DNA of 64,000 nucleotides from Marasmius tenuissimus. Its lineage: Eukaryota; Basidiomycota; Agaricomycetes; Agaricales; Marasmiaceae. The notes beneath the pieces are model-generated. The model was not told the DNA's origin. It saw nothing but the letters and a program-made list of their open reading frames with translations, and did no database searches. The stretch is taken from assembly GCA_029532415.1 (NCBI GenBank), contig JAQOTA010000060.1, positions 372,001 to 436,000 of the forward strand, read 5' to 3'. Below are positions 21,751-32,587 of the stretch, piece after piece. The position numbers were made by a program, and so were the translations under genes. Every line of letters starts with the position of its first letter. Within the stretch, counting starts at the first letter, position 1.

Positions 21751-24456
21751 ATGTCTGCCTCTCTAGACCTCATCAAGAATCATCCACTCACTGAGAGTAT
21801 TAGCAAGGCACTCATACTTCTCCTTCCCAATGCATCAGCATCACTGTTCGAGAATGCAAAGACACTCTTATTCCTCTACATCCTGTCAACACGATCTCTG
21901 AAAATATATCGCCACCTGCGGGCGAGAACTGTTGGAGGAACCGTGAAGGAGTTTTACCGTGATTTGTCCCAGGTGCGTCTCCAAATCTTACGAAGTGAGC
22001 TCCAGGCTAACCTAGACAACCTTTTATAGCGTATCATTTTCCTCCTCCTTCGTCTACCTTCAGCCAGCCAAAAAGTCAAGGCTCAACTCGACGGTGCACG
22101 AGCTGATATCGAAAGTCGAATGGTACCACAGGGACCGGGCGTTACTCGCCACCTCACCCTTCCAGCTGAAGGTCAAACTCTGGAATGGATTCTAGCGGAA
22201 ATGGACAAGATGGATAGCGAATCACCTAGCCACACACAATGGAGAGAGGGCAAACTCAGTGGTGCTGTCTACCGTGTGTCATTCTCTTCCGATATCTCAT
22301 CTCGAACCCGGACTGAAATAACCCTATCTCCCACTATAGACGGCGGCGACGAGCTAACAAAAGTCATTGTCGCAGCGTACAGCCGCTACTGCGTCTCCAA
22401 TCCGCTTCATCCTGACGTGTTCCCCGCAGTACGGAAGATGGAGGCTGAAATAGTTGCGATGTGTCTCAGATTGTACAACAATCCCAGCGGTGCCGGTACT
22501 ATGACCTCCGGTGGTACCGAGAGCATTGTAATGGCCGTCAAAGCTTACAGAGAATGGGCTCGGAAGACCAAGGGTATTACAGAGCCCGAGATGTGGGTCA
22601 TGAATCATCTTCCGCTTTGTGCCTCCTAAATCAGCCTGTAGGGTCATCCCTGTCTCTGCGCATGCGGCTTTCGACAAAGCGGCTGCTTACTTCAAGATCA
22701 AGGTTCACAATATTCCAGTCGATCCTGTGACACGGAAAGTTGATTTGAAGCGCGTGAAGAGAGCTATGTGTGTTGGATTTCCGAAACCTATTACCCACTT
22801 TGCTAACCTTCCGTCTTCCTTGCTGATAGAAATCCCAACACAATAATGGTGCTTTGCGTTTATCCTCGAGTCGCGTCTCACCACTCAAGTGTTCCCTTAA
22901 TTTTAGCTCGTAGGCTCTGCCGTCAACTTCCCAGACGGGAACCAAGACGATATCGTTGCTCTCGGAAAGCTTGCAACTAAATATGGACTTGGCCTCCATG
23001 TTGATTGCTGCCTCGGATCCTTCATCATGCCTTACCTCGAACGTGCCGGATTGGCTGATGGACTTGGTGGAAAGTACAAGTTGGAGCCGTTCGACTTTAG
23101 AGTTGAAGGTGTTACCAGCATCAGCTGTGACACCCACAAGTACGGTTTCGCTCCCAAGGCGAGTCATTGCGGGGGTTTCTCGGCGAGGGAGGTGCTCACT
23201 CGTTGATGCAGGGGACGTCCGTCATCATGTACAAGAACGCTGAACTGAGGAGACATCAGTATTACATCTTCCCCGATTGGCCGGGTAGGTTCCTCTCTTC
23301 TCCATATGCACGTCTATTGAATCCGTCATAGGTGGTGTTTACCCCAGCCCGAGTCTTTCCGGTTCAAGGTACGCCTCCCAAATTCACTGCACGTCTTCCC
23401 AAGGCTGATAAAATTAAGGCCTGGCGCACTCATTGCTGGATGCTGGGCTGCTATGCACTATGTTGGCGAAAAGTCAGTGCACGCTTTGGTTCACCTTCAT
23501 CTCTTTAATCACCTTCCTAACTCCGCCCCGTAGAGGCTACCTTGAATCGTGCAAGGACATCGTATCATGTGCACGCCAAATCTCCGAAACTATTCGAACG
23601 ACCATTCCGGAGCTGTATATTCTTGGCTCCCCACCTGCTTCAGTCGTGGCGTTCGCGTCAAAGCACCCGAGAGTCAACGTGTTAGAGGTGGGGGACCGGA
23701 TGAGTAAGAGGGGATGGCATTTGAATGCGTTGAGTGGACCCGCTGCAGTTCATATTGCTTGCACGGTGAGTGTCGAGTTGCCTACCTATCCACAACGTCG
23801 GGAACGCTTCCCGAGCCGCCGCTCGACGTTGGCACCTACTCTCGAGGTTCCTTCCGAGAGCCCCGTTCGAATGTCGGGCCTCTTAACACCCTCGCTTCCC
23901 ATGGGTTGGCGGGTTGTATCACACGCTGCGCCGGTCACTTTCGTCTATTTCCCCGCAATCCTGTTCTCCTCCGCGTTTGTTTGGGTTCTGTGTTCTATTC
24001 AAACTTTTGATCTTGATCTCCTCGGTGGTATCGATTGTTGACTACAACTTCCGTTTCACCAGCGTCTGACACTGCAAGTCGTCGATACGTTTATTGAAGA
24101 TTTGAAGGCGTGTATTGAAGAGGCTAAAAGAAGTCCAGTTGGGAATGGAACGATGGTGGCTTTGTATGGTACGTCTCACTCTCCTGTCACGGCACTCCTC
24201 TCTTCCATTTTTTTATCTGTACCCGACTGGCCCGCCCTTATTATCTTTTTTATGACTCGTTCACCGCACCCCGGAATGAAACGACGACATGCGATGCTCC
24301 TCTTTCTGACACTTTGTCTTGTCCATCTATCTTCTTATCTCGAATGACTCACGAACGTGCTCTTTTTTGGTAGGTCTCGGTAAATCGAGTGCTGTTGGGC
24401 CTTCGATGGTTGGGGAGATCGCCACAGCCTTTATTGATACGATGTATAAGGCCTGA
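21751..24456 (+). CDS. DPL1: Sphingosine-1-phosphate lyase (dihydrosphingosine-1-phosphate lyase)
   Basis: A PLP-dependent ER-membrane enzyme that splits long-chain base phosphates into a fatty aldehyde and phosphoethanolamine, the exit step of sphingolipid breakdown. Start [12 protein letters not shown] is followed by a hydrophobic segment ([13 protein letters not shown]), the likely anchor. Family blocks are: [87 protein letters not shown] and [18 protein letters not shown]. The last holds the lysine that forms the Schiff base. Then come [20 protein letters not shown] and [18 protein letters not shown]. Introns at 21973-22029, 22593-22641, 22768-22829, 22849-22906, 23159-23211 (GC-AG), 23766-24062 and 24169-24373, plus three more between 23280 and 23535, all keep frame. 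All key residues seen are present and the copy looks functional. Confidence 0.95.
22830..22848 (+). other. 19-nt microexon of the S1P lyase gene
   Basis: Between introns 22768-22829 and 22849-22906 only 19 nt are coding, giving the NPNTIM of RA(I)[17 protein letters not shown]. The motif is conserved in the family, so the exon is needed. Confidence 0.8.
23159..23211 (+). other. Probable GC-AG intron in the S1P lyase gene
   Basis: The exon ends THKYGFAPK and is followed by donor GCGAGT; 53 nt later the acceptor ATGCAG precedes GGGACGTCC. Joining gives [11 protein letters not shown], the conserved sequence just after the catalytic lysine. Reading through meets TGA, and the only nearby GT donor gives a non-matching frame. 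Confidence 0.8.
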
Positions 24457-25358
24457 GACCTTAGGCCCAGTCCGTCGTCTGCGTATCAGGGGGTGCTCTT
24501 GGGGGGTACGATGTACATCACAGCGATAAGAACTCACAACATACACACATGGTCGAGGGCGGAGGGCGCAGATATCGTATTCGGTCACCTTGTGCTCCCT
24601 TGCTCCATCGTTGAAGCACCATTCCAATCGCCATTTCGACGTAATAATCTTGTTTTTTTGGGGACAGTATAGTATAATGTTATTCATTTTTTTGTATGTT
24701 CCATTGTACCGCCGCTTGAAGCTCCTGCTTCACGTTGGAACTTGGAGGAACCAAACTGACGTCGATGGTGCCATCAGTGGCCCTGAAGTTGCCTTTGTTG
24801 GAGATGGATCGACTATCGGACCGGTGTGGTATATAATTGCCATTTTCGTTGATTTGTCGGAAAATGGTACACCAGGTTGCACCAGTTCCGCTGAGAGTCC
24901 CTACGGTGGGACCCAGTGCTCAGGGAATAGCGCTTAGAAAGATTTTGAAGTAAATAAATCCAATACTGAACCTTGAATGGAGGGAGCCGGGTTCAATAAC
25001 GTCTTTATTTGGATACTGGGAAGGGAATCGGGAAACTTAGCAAGCAAAGCCGCATACGCCTCGGTACTTTCGGTTTTCTCCGAAATTGGGGTTAGCAGGA
25101 GATAACTTGACCCGATAAAAAATTCGATGATTGATAAAAACGGCTTCAAGTTGACCGGCGATGATCAATATTCTCCCCTCTCCTCCTCTTCGCCACAGAG
25201 TCGACTGTTGCCGTCGTTATTTTTTAACGTCGCAGTACCGTCTTCTGCAGCCCTGAGCAGTGAGCACTGCCAATTACAACGAGGTGAGTAATGCTCTGGT
25301 AATGCTCTCGGAATTACTCCATAATGGGCTCACTCCGTTTCAGTGTTGACAGGACAAC
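24457..25358. other. Intergenic between S1P lyase and arrestin genes
   Basis: No open frame with a recognisable domain. Contains a T-rich run near 24650-24690 that may belong to the 3' processing region of the lyase gene, and the arrestin promoter. Confidence 0.5.
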
Positions 25359-27824
25359 ATGGCCTTTGTTTTCAATGGGCCTCCCTCCTCAGAAGACCAT
25401 CATCACCATGAGGCTTCTTCGACGACTTTTTTCCCTCTCCTGAACCCGCTCGACCATCACAACGACATGGGTCAGCCTCACAAAGACAAGGAGCACAAGG
25501 AACGCCCGCGGCTGGAGATTCTGCTAGACAAGGAGTCGATACACCTCAAAGGAACGGGTGTCGATGTCGAACCAGCTCTTCTATCCGGTCACGTCGCTCT
25601 ATACCTCACGGAATCGACGTCGATCAAGGAAATCACGCTACAGTTTAGGGGGAAGGCAAGGTTGCCGGTACCTTCACATGAATCGTACGCGCTTCGTCCA
25701 CGTCTTTGACTTTGACTTTGACATTCTGACCTGTCTTCACTCAGTATGACCCTCAACTCATCACCTATCACGTACATTGTCTGCAATCACGAATGGTCTT
25801 TCTTGGAAGGCGAAAAGAAACACTCGCACACGCTCAAGGCCGGCCGTCACTTCTTCCCCTTCCAACTCCAGCTCGGAGGTTCATTACCGTCCAGCATATC
25901 GACCGCAGCGTTTGGTGGCGCGTCAGTCGCCTATAAATTACGCGCACATGTCTCTCGCCCGGGTTTCAATCACAATTTGCAGTCTATATTGCCTGTCAAC
26001 ATCATACGCTCGTTCGCACCAGAAGCCCTCGAATATCAGCAGACCCTAGAGATCGAGAACACCTGGCCAGAAAAGATCATGTATTCCATTATGATTCCTC
26101 ACAAGGCTTGGGCCGCGGGCGACTCGCTCACCGCACTTGTCAAGTTCTCTCCGTTATTGAAGGGCGTGGGAGTGCTCAACATCAACACTACAATTCATGA
26201 AACGACGAAGGTGTTTGCGAGGAGTGGCCACCAAGAGATGACACGCGTCGTGGCGTCAGCGAGGCATGAGGTGGTTGGTGGGAAGGCTGTTGAGGTGACT
26301 GAACTGGAACACCGGCCAAGCAAGTCGACCTTACATACGCCCGCGCAAACTCCGTCTGGGGCGGGAACGCCAAGCAGGACGAGCACTCCAGGAGGGGGCA
26401 ACAGCTATTTTACGTTCAATCCTCAAACTTTCACCCATTCGGATTCATTGCCTGAAACCGGCCCTTCCACGTCTTCGTTAACTAATGTCACATTCCCTTC
26501 TACTCCCCCACCTCCCGATGGCTTCGAACTATCTCATACCGATATTATGACCTATTTGTCTGTCCGCATTCCCCTTACCATCACCCCCACTCACGGCCTC
26601 GACCCTGTGATTGTCTCCCATCGTATCCGCTGGTCCATTCTCCTTCTCAACCCAGATGGCCACACTTCTGAATTGCGATGCTCATTACCTCTGCACCTTC
26701 TCGATCATCGACTACTCGAGGAAGCTAGGCTTCACACACTAGCGACCCGGCGTTTACTCGTTGGTACATCCGACATGACATCCGACAACGGTAATGAGGA
26801 AGATGACATGGAGCTCCCCAGTTACAACGCGCATCTCCGCGATCGTGTGGCGAATATGTATCTCCCCGAGAGCGCGACGATGCGTGTAACTAATCCATGG
26901 GTCAGGAATGCTGTCAGTCCCGTCGCGTATCCCGCAGACCTGGGGTCTCCATGGCCCACGTCCAGGTCGGGGCATACCAGTCCACTGGAGGCACAGGCCT
27001 TTGCCGCTGGTCCTTCGAGCGTCCCAGTTTCCCCGAGGGGCGAAGGCATGGGCTCAGGAGGCGCACAGGCTTTAGAATGGGTAAACTCGGAGCTGCTACT
27101 CTCGTTGAGCACGGATACACCGCCCAACCTCAGCATGTCTTCTCGGGTCCCTCCCGCTGGTGTTTCGCGCCCCGCCACGCCCTCCGGATCCGGGTCGAAT
27201 TCCAACTCTGAGCCCAATTCCCGATCGAATTCCCGGGCGAATTCCCGGCCCAATTCTCGACCCGGTTCTCGACTTGCCAGCCGAGCACCTTCGCCTGAGT
27301 CGCGCCCTTCGACCTCGAGCGAAACTTACGTTCACAGTCAATCGAACGCGTCGAGAAGCATGCACGGGCTGTACAAGGCTTCGATGAAGCCGTTGTCATC
27401 GTTATCGTCGGGGTGGTTGCATTCGAGGTCGAATAGTCATAGCAACCTGACGTCTTTGACCTCCCACCAGTATTCCTCCAATTCATCTCACCAAAATTCC
27501 AACAACACGTCGCCGTCTTCTTCTCGACCCACGTCTTCGCATGGTCTTCCTCCGACCGTCGACTATACGACAGGAACCGCGTTGTTGCATCGGGCGTTCA
27601 CTGAGGTGCCTGGGTACGGCGTCGCCAGTCGAGGGTTCTTAGGAGGCGTACCGCCTCTCAGTAGTTTGCACGGATTACCAAGTTATGAAGAAGCTTCTAG
27701 TGGCAGGTCTCCAGCGACCTCCCCGAGGAGCTCGCATGCGTCGTTCCCGTCTCCATCTCAGAGGACGAGGCGCGATGACGATATGTTATCCAGGCTCTCC
27801 CGGGTCAGTGTATCCAGCTCGTAA
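25359..27824 (+). CDS. Alpha-arrestin (ubiquitin-ligase adaptor, ART family type)
   Basis: Two exons, joined across an intron at 25685-25744. The N-terminal arrestin fold is seen as LEILLDKESIHLKGTGVDVEP, LTESTSIKEITLQFRGKARLPV, ITYIVCNHEWSFLEG, KAGRHFFPFQLQLGG and VAYKLRAHVSRPGF. The C-terminal arrestin domain includes IMIPHKAWAAGDSLTALVKFSPL and YLSVRIPLTITPTH. Two LPxY motifs (ELPSYNAH and GLPSYEEA) fit binding of the WW domains of a Rsp5/Nedd4 ubiquitin ligase. Such arrestins direct uptake and breakdown of plasma-membrane transporters or pH sensors. The long C-terminal tail is Ser/Asn/Arg/Pro-rich, with a simple SNSR/PNSR repeat. The tail has many phosphorylatable serines. Start chosen as the first ATG after the upstream TG-rich leader. 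Confidence 0.9.
27194..27290 (+). repeat. Ser-Asn/Arg repeat in the arrestin tail
   Basis: Imperfect units built on (t)cgaattccc/gg encode SNSN-EPNS-RSNS-RANS-RPNS-RPGS. It is low in complexity, in frame and likely disordered. Confidence 0.75.
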
Positions 27825-28234
27825 TTCTTGCATTCCCTCGGTTTTCTCGCTTCGCTCTTTCATCCTTGGTTTCTATTACTTCTAGCTTAACTATTTAGAT
27901 GTCTCTCCGGTATCATCTCCTTGCTATGACGACAGGTAGCTTACGGTTCGGACGATTTATCAATTCTTGTATACCATCACGCGCACATACTGCATACTTA
28001 GTATCTAGACTCAGCTCCCCCATCTCTTAGCACATACCGTACGTACACCCAAAAAGATTGAATAATTGTATGATACCCTGCAAGTGTATATGTAGATATA
28101 AATGTGCGCAGGTCATAAATATACCTTTCGCGAGATTGGCAGTACCCTAAAAGAAGTTTGAACAACAAGCAATTGTTTTGAAATGTTTCTCTACTAGTAC
28201 ATTTCCTCTAACTTCTGTTCCCGGGGTCCTTCCC
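27825..28234. other. Intergenic, convergent 3' ends of arrestin and DUF7726 copy C
   Basis: TA-rich with several aataat/tataaat-like strings around 28040-28130 that may serve 3' processing on both strands. No gene seen. Confidence 0.5.
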
Positions 28235-29006
28235 CTACCAACGCTCCCGATGTGTCTTCCCCAAATCATCCTCAAACACCACACAGTCCTTAGGTGCCCA
28301 GCTCCAAACATATCCATTCTGTTTCCTGGAAATCCCCCCCTGCAGCTTCCACTCCTTCTCCATCCTCAACCGATGCTCCGACTTTTCCCCTCCCTCGCTC
28401 AATCTCTTCTTCTCAAAGTACACATACGACGCGTAATACACCCTATTCGCGTTTCCCGACGTGGCACCCTCAAGAGACAAGAAATCCGCCAACTGCTTCG
28501 ACTGGATCTTGATCGGGGGATCTGAGTGGGGGAAAGCAGCGCGGGCTATGTCCCGAAGAAAAGAGGCTTTGGTCGTTTTCGTGCTTTGGAGGTGGTCTTT
28601 GATCTTTTGACGAATTTCGTCGCAAGATTCATAGAGCGGGACGGTCCCGTCCTCATCTCCGGAGAGAGAGATAGAGAAGAGGTCTGGCTCGGAGGAGCCT
28701 GCTCTGGAAGACGAGGTTTCTGCTTTTGAGCTCGACTCCTGAGGCTTTCCACCGGTGTTAGCCGCCTGAGCCTGCCTCCCAGTCGCGACTTTCTTCCTAG
28801 GCGGAGGACAGTGATTTTCGGCGTCGGATGAGTCTATGTCGATGGTTTCTACCGGTGGTTCCTTCCGTTTTTGGCCCTTCTACTGGACTGTAAGATCTAG
28901 TATTTCAGAGCAGCGAGAAACGTACCGATGAATTCGAAGGACCCGTCTTCAAGTGTTTGTGAAGGTTTCTTGCTCTTACGATGTCGGCGTGCTTCCGTCG
29001 TGGCAT
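28235..29006 (-). CDS. DUF7726-like protein, copy C
   Basis: Two exons on the minus strand, 29006-28926 and 28879-28235, with a 46-nt intron (28880-28925). Exon 1 encodes MPRRKHADIVRARNLHKHLK. Exon 2 starts KGQKRKEPPVETIDIDSSDAEN, echoing the basic start and the acidic DSSEAEN of copy A. The core follows: VPLYESCDEIRQKI, FLRDIARAAFPHSD, IKIQSKQLADFLSLEGATSG and YYASYVYFEKKRLSEGGEKS. It is the inverted member of the local three-gene family, lying beyond the lyase and arrestin genes. Function unknown; nuclear location is inferred from the basic clusters. Confidence 0.85.
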
Positions 29007-29422
29007 GGTAGCTTGTAAAAACGTTTGGTTGGGACGGAAATGCCTGCTTTTCTATTTATACAGCCCAACGAAGCTCCATATTAGAAGCTCCAAAATGACG
29101 AAGGAACGCGTCAGACGCGCCACAGCGATTAGCTCACGTGAGCGCGAACCCTTCTCGCCTGCAGCCTCAAGAGCCCTCTACTGTGTCGTAGAGGCAGAGA
29201 AAGAGCATAAAGTAGTAGCAAAAGAGCATTCAAAGCAATTAGATAAAGCCGCCGCTAAACATCGTTACACGAAATATTATACACTTGATAAACTAACTGG
29301 CATCTAGTTCTACTTCTAGACTCTAAACGGAGACGAGATCTAACAGCACCTAGAATAAGCCTTTGCGAAGAGAAGATCCGATCCCAAATAAGGATATAAT
29401 GTTACGCCGTGTTGGCTTTCAA
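29007..29422. other. Intergenic between DUF7726 copy C and cytochrome c peroxidase
   Basis: A plus-strand frame (28981-29307) is open but has no recognisable domain and overlaps exon 1 of copy C in antisense. No element ends were found. Confidence 0.4.
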
Positions 29423-31084
29423 TCATGCCTTGTCCTCGTCGACGTTTTTCATCGACCAGGGCTCAGCGGTGACGAACTGCTGAGTAGGAACACCGAGCTC
29501 GAGCAGACGAGCGAAGGCAGCAGAGAAGCTACATGGACGTGAGTTCGGATGAAGAACGCAGGAGTGAAGTACTGAGCACGTACTCCTTGAAGAAAAGGTC
29601 GTTGTCATCTGCGTAGGCTTTCGCCCACTTTCTGAAGGACTTGTCGGTGACCATAACATAATCCGTACTGTCAAGTCGAGGAATCAGCATTTAAAACAAC
29701 ACAATGTGAGCAGCATCACACTCACGGCAACATCATGAGGGTGCCAGTGGTCTTATCCTCGAACTGCTTGGGGCCGTTCCACTTCTTCCATACCCACTTC
29801 TCGTCAAAGAGAAGCTTGTAAAAGTCGTTTGTGAAGGTTATCGGCGAGAATGTCCAGGGTCCGCTGAATCCAGACCTAGAGGATTGCCAGTGAGCGAGCG
29901 CATCGACGAACTATTGCTCTCGTACTCACCGGTCAGTGTGGCACCGCCCAAGAGCATGAGCACCGACGAGGGCGACAATTTCCTGATCGTTGAATCTATG
30001 GGAAGAACTCAATTCTTCACCTCTTCTACAACAGGGTGCGAACACCTACCCCATGCGGTAAAAGATCTGACAAACAGGGAAGAATCCCACGTCAACAAAG
30101 GCTAAGATATTCCACGAAATAAGTTCACACTCACGTTCCTGACATGGTCTGCTCCCTGCGAGGCATCAGGCAGACGGCCGTCGGGCGTAGCTTGCTCAGC
30201 AGTGCCATCGATACGACCCGGTCTCCAGGGAACCTTAGGTCCTCCCATTTCCTAAATGCTGCCGTCAGTAAACGCGTAAGAAATCAAACTACTCCGTCCG
30301 CACCTGAATCGCAGCGACACCGCCCAAGGTCCACAAGTCACCGTAGCTTATCCAGGGGAACTCTTGCTTGACCTTCTCCATCAGGTCTCTGGCGACATTG
30401 AGACCTGCATTAGCACCGTGCAGGGACTCCGGTTCGAACCGCATAGTGGCATAGTTGCTAGATTGACGGAACGGAGATAAGGGTTCAATTCAATCGCCCG
30501 CTATCAATAGTTTAATCATGGAACTAACCTGCCCCCAGTCTTCGTATCCTTATCGTACGTTCCCGACGAATGCCACGCAAGCCGAAGAAGGACGGGTCCA
30601 TAGGAACCGTCTTCAATGACAGAGGGAAGTGTTGAGATTGAGAGTGAGTAGCGTAGAGGAATGAAAATTCACCGTCGTAGTCCCCAGCTTCGTCCATGAT
30701 CTCGGCAATACGGTTGTATACCTGTTTGAGCGCGAATCAGCAAAGGATTCAGAGGGTATGAGCCATTGATCAACGCACCTTTTGGTAATCCTCCTTCGAT
30801 GGAACGAAGTTAGCTTTGACTTTGGCGGCTTGGACACCGGTCTTGACGGGGTCTGACGAGCCGCTCATGAGGTAGTAAGCAGCACCTCCGAGGGCAGCTA
30901 CTCCGAGACCAGCAAAGAGCGCAGTATTGGAAGATTTCGGAGGTGGGGTAGAACCAGCATTCTCGGTAGAATATCTACGGATTGCTGAGGTTCTGTTGAA
31001 CTGGTTCCTCAACGCTGAGGACCTGGCAAGGGAACGGGGGAAGGCAGCCTTCTTAACGGGAGCACGAAGAAAAGAGAGAGACAT
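29423..31084 (-). CDS. CCP1: Cytochrome c peroxidase, mitochondrial
   Basis: A class I haem peroxidase that reduces hydrogen peroxide with electrons from cytochrome c in the intermembrane space. Start [20 protein letters not shown] is a basic mitochondrial presequence, followed by a membrane segment ([20 protein letters not shown]) as in the bipartite yeast signal. Catalytic blocks: [15 protein letters not shown] (distal Arg, Trp and His), [23 protein letters not shown] (proximal His), [13 protein letters not shown] and LMMLPTDYVM. The C-terminus is [15 protein letters not shown]. Six or more introns of 50-70 nt separate the exons. No missing key residue was seen. Confidence 0.95.
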
Positions 31085-32587
31085 GATGATAGTCGAGAAT
31101 GAAGAGGAAAACTAATCTGCAAGACGCGGGGACTCTGGCTTTTTTATTTGGCGAGTCACTGTCAGGGATTAGAAATCGTGCGTGACCTGCCAACGTGATT
31201 TGGGGTATTTGTGATTACCCCGAAGAACACCGGTTCTCCGGGGACCAATCAGATTGCTTGAATTTCTCGATCATCATCCTCGTCGTGCTTTGAGCTCATC
31301 GCCATCAACGGTGGCCAGAAATCTCCAGAAATGCCTCCAAGTCGCGTTCATGACGCGTCGAAAAATTGCTCTGTGGCGCACAGTAGCTTCTCAATTCAGT
31401 CGTTGCCGTTCCGGGTTCACATGATTACTCTAGGTGAAAATTAGACTATGTTGTATGTAAAACACACGAGGGACCTGGGAATTTAGAAACGTACTTGGCG
31501 TGTGTAGACCCTGGCCAGCACCAGACAGAGTTGGCGAATTGGACAGTGGGTTTCCTGCACCTTTAGAATGAAACACCAGAGTTCAAACATTCACATCTTG
31601 CGTTTCCAAAAATCGAACGATGCACCTAAATTTCTCGTCCCATACTCCTTGGCTCGTGACTTGGAGTCTGTCTCTAATGATTGATCAATCGTTCGACGTT
31701 CAATATTCAATATTCAATATTCAATGCGGTACTCGGGAGAAACCTGTGGCGGGAAGTCCCGGGAAGCCTCAGTCATCTGGCGCTTTCTGAATTGTGAGCG
31801 ATCAGTGACTTGACTTCAGTATCACTAAGCAATCGGATAAAAGCTTACTGCACAGCGAGCCTTGGGTGGCACTGCAGTGATTGGTGGAGGACGAATACAC
31901 CTTCAGAGCCACTTTTGCTCCAAGCTCATTCATGATCGGACACCCAAGAAACGCGAGAGAGGCAGAGTCTATCTGGCGCGTCGGAAATCGGCAGGAGAGG
32001 GTATACAAGTAGGCAAGAGGCGAAGGAGAGGCGTTCGAACCGCGGAGAGAGAGCGGAAGACCTGAGACGCCGGAGATCTCTGATCAAGCACCAGTTTGAG
32101 GCTAGGAGCCTGTACAGAGCTCTTGGTGTTGAATGCACCCCAGAGCCAGGCTCAAGGTTAACCCCGCAAATCGACAGGGGAACAGGTCATGAACAACACA
32201 GGAAAAGCAAGCTGTAGACGCAGATTGTCATTATTCTCATGAGAGTCCGAGCGAGCCGTACCTCTTCCTTATACCTGACCTCGAAGCCACCCGGGATGTC
32301 CGGGATCAGGTGACGGTTCCGTGTCCTAATAATAAGAGAAAGAAATACCACAACAAGCCTGATCAGAGCAGCAACATTCGCAGCAACATTCTTGAGAAGG
32401 AACGAGTCTGAGGGTACGAGAACGGAAGTCACGAAGCCGTGGGATTGGGTCTTTCGTATTTAGTGGGAACTCGGTGGCATCTGGGTACAAGATAGATACA
32501 GTAGCGTCGTAGTTATTCAGTCGGGGTCAGATACTAAAATCTGTGAGCAATGAGCCAAATGACTGGAGCAAGTAGTCGCACTCACGT
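31085..32587. other. Long intergenic stretch with 7-bp tandem repeat
   Basis: About 1.5 kb without a supportable gene. A perfect 7-bp repeat, TTCAATA, lies at 31699-31725 (three units plus six bases). Open frames at 31802-32138 and 32187-32432 show no family features. It includes the promoter of CCP1 and the 3' flank of the MYND gene. Confidence 0.5.
31699..31725 (+). repeat. TTCAATA short tandem repeat
   Basis: Three perfect copies plus a partial fourth of TTCAATA, 27 nt in all. A likely length-variable microsatellite in non-coding DNA. Confidence 0.9.

Noticed and set aside
23159..23243. Continuous coding through the S1P lyase GC-AG segment
   Set aside because: The in-frame reading meets TGA, and homology requires PK-GTSV to be joined.
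30425..30445. tRNA-like B box (ggttcgaacc)
   Set aside because: It lies inside a cytochrome c peroxidase exon (encoding [10 protein letters not shown] on the minus strand) and no A box or cloverleaf was found. A similar string near 32033-32042 also lacks partners.
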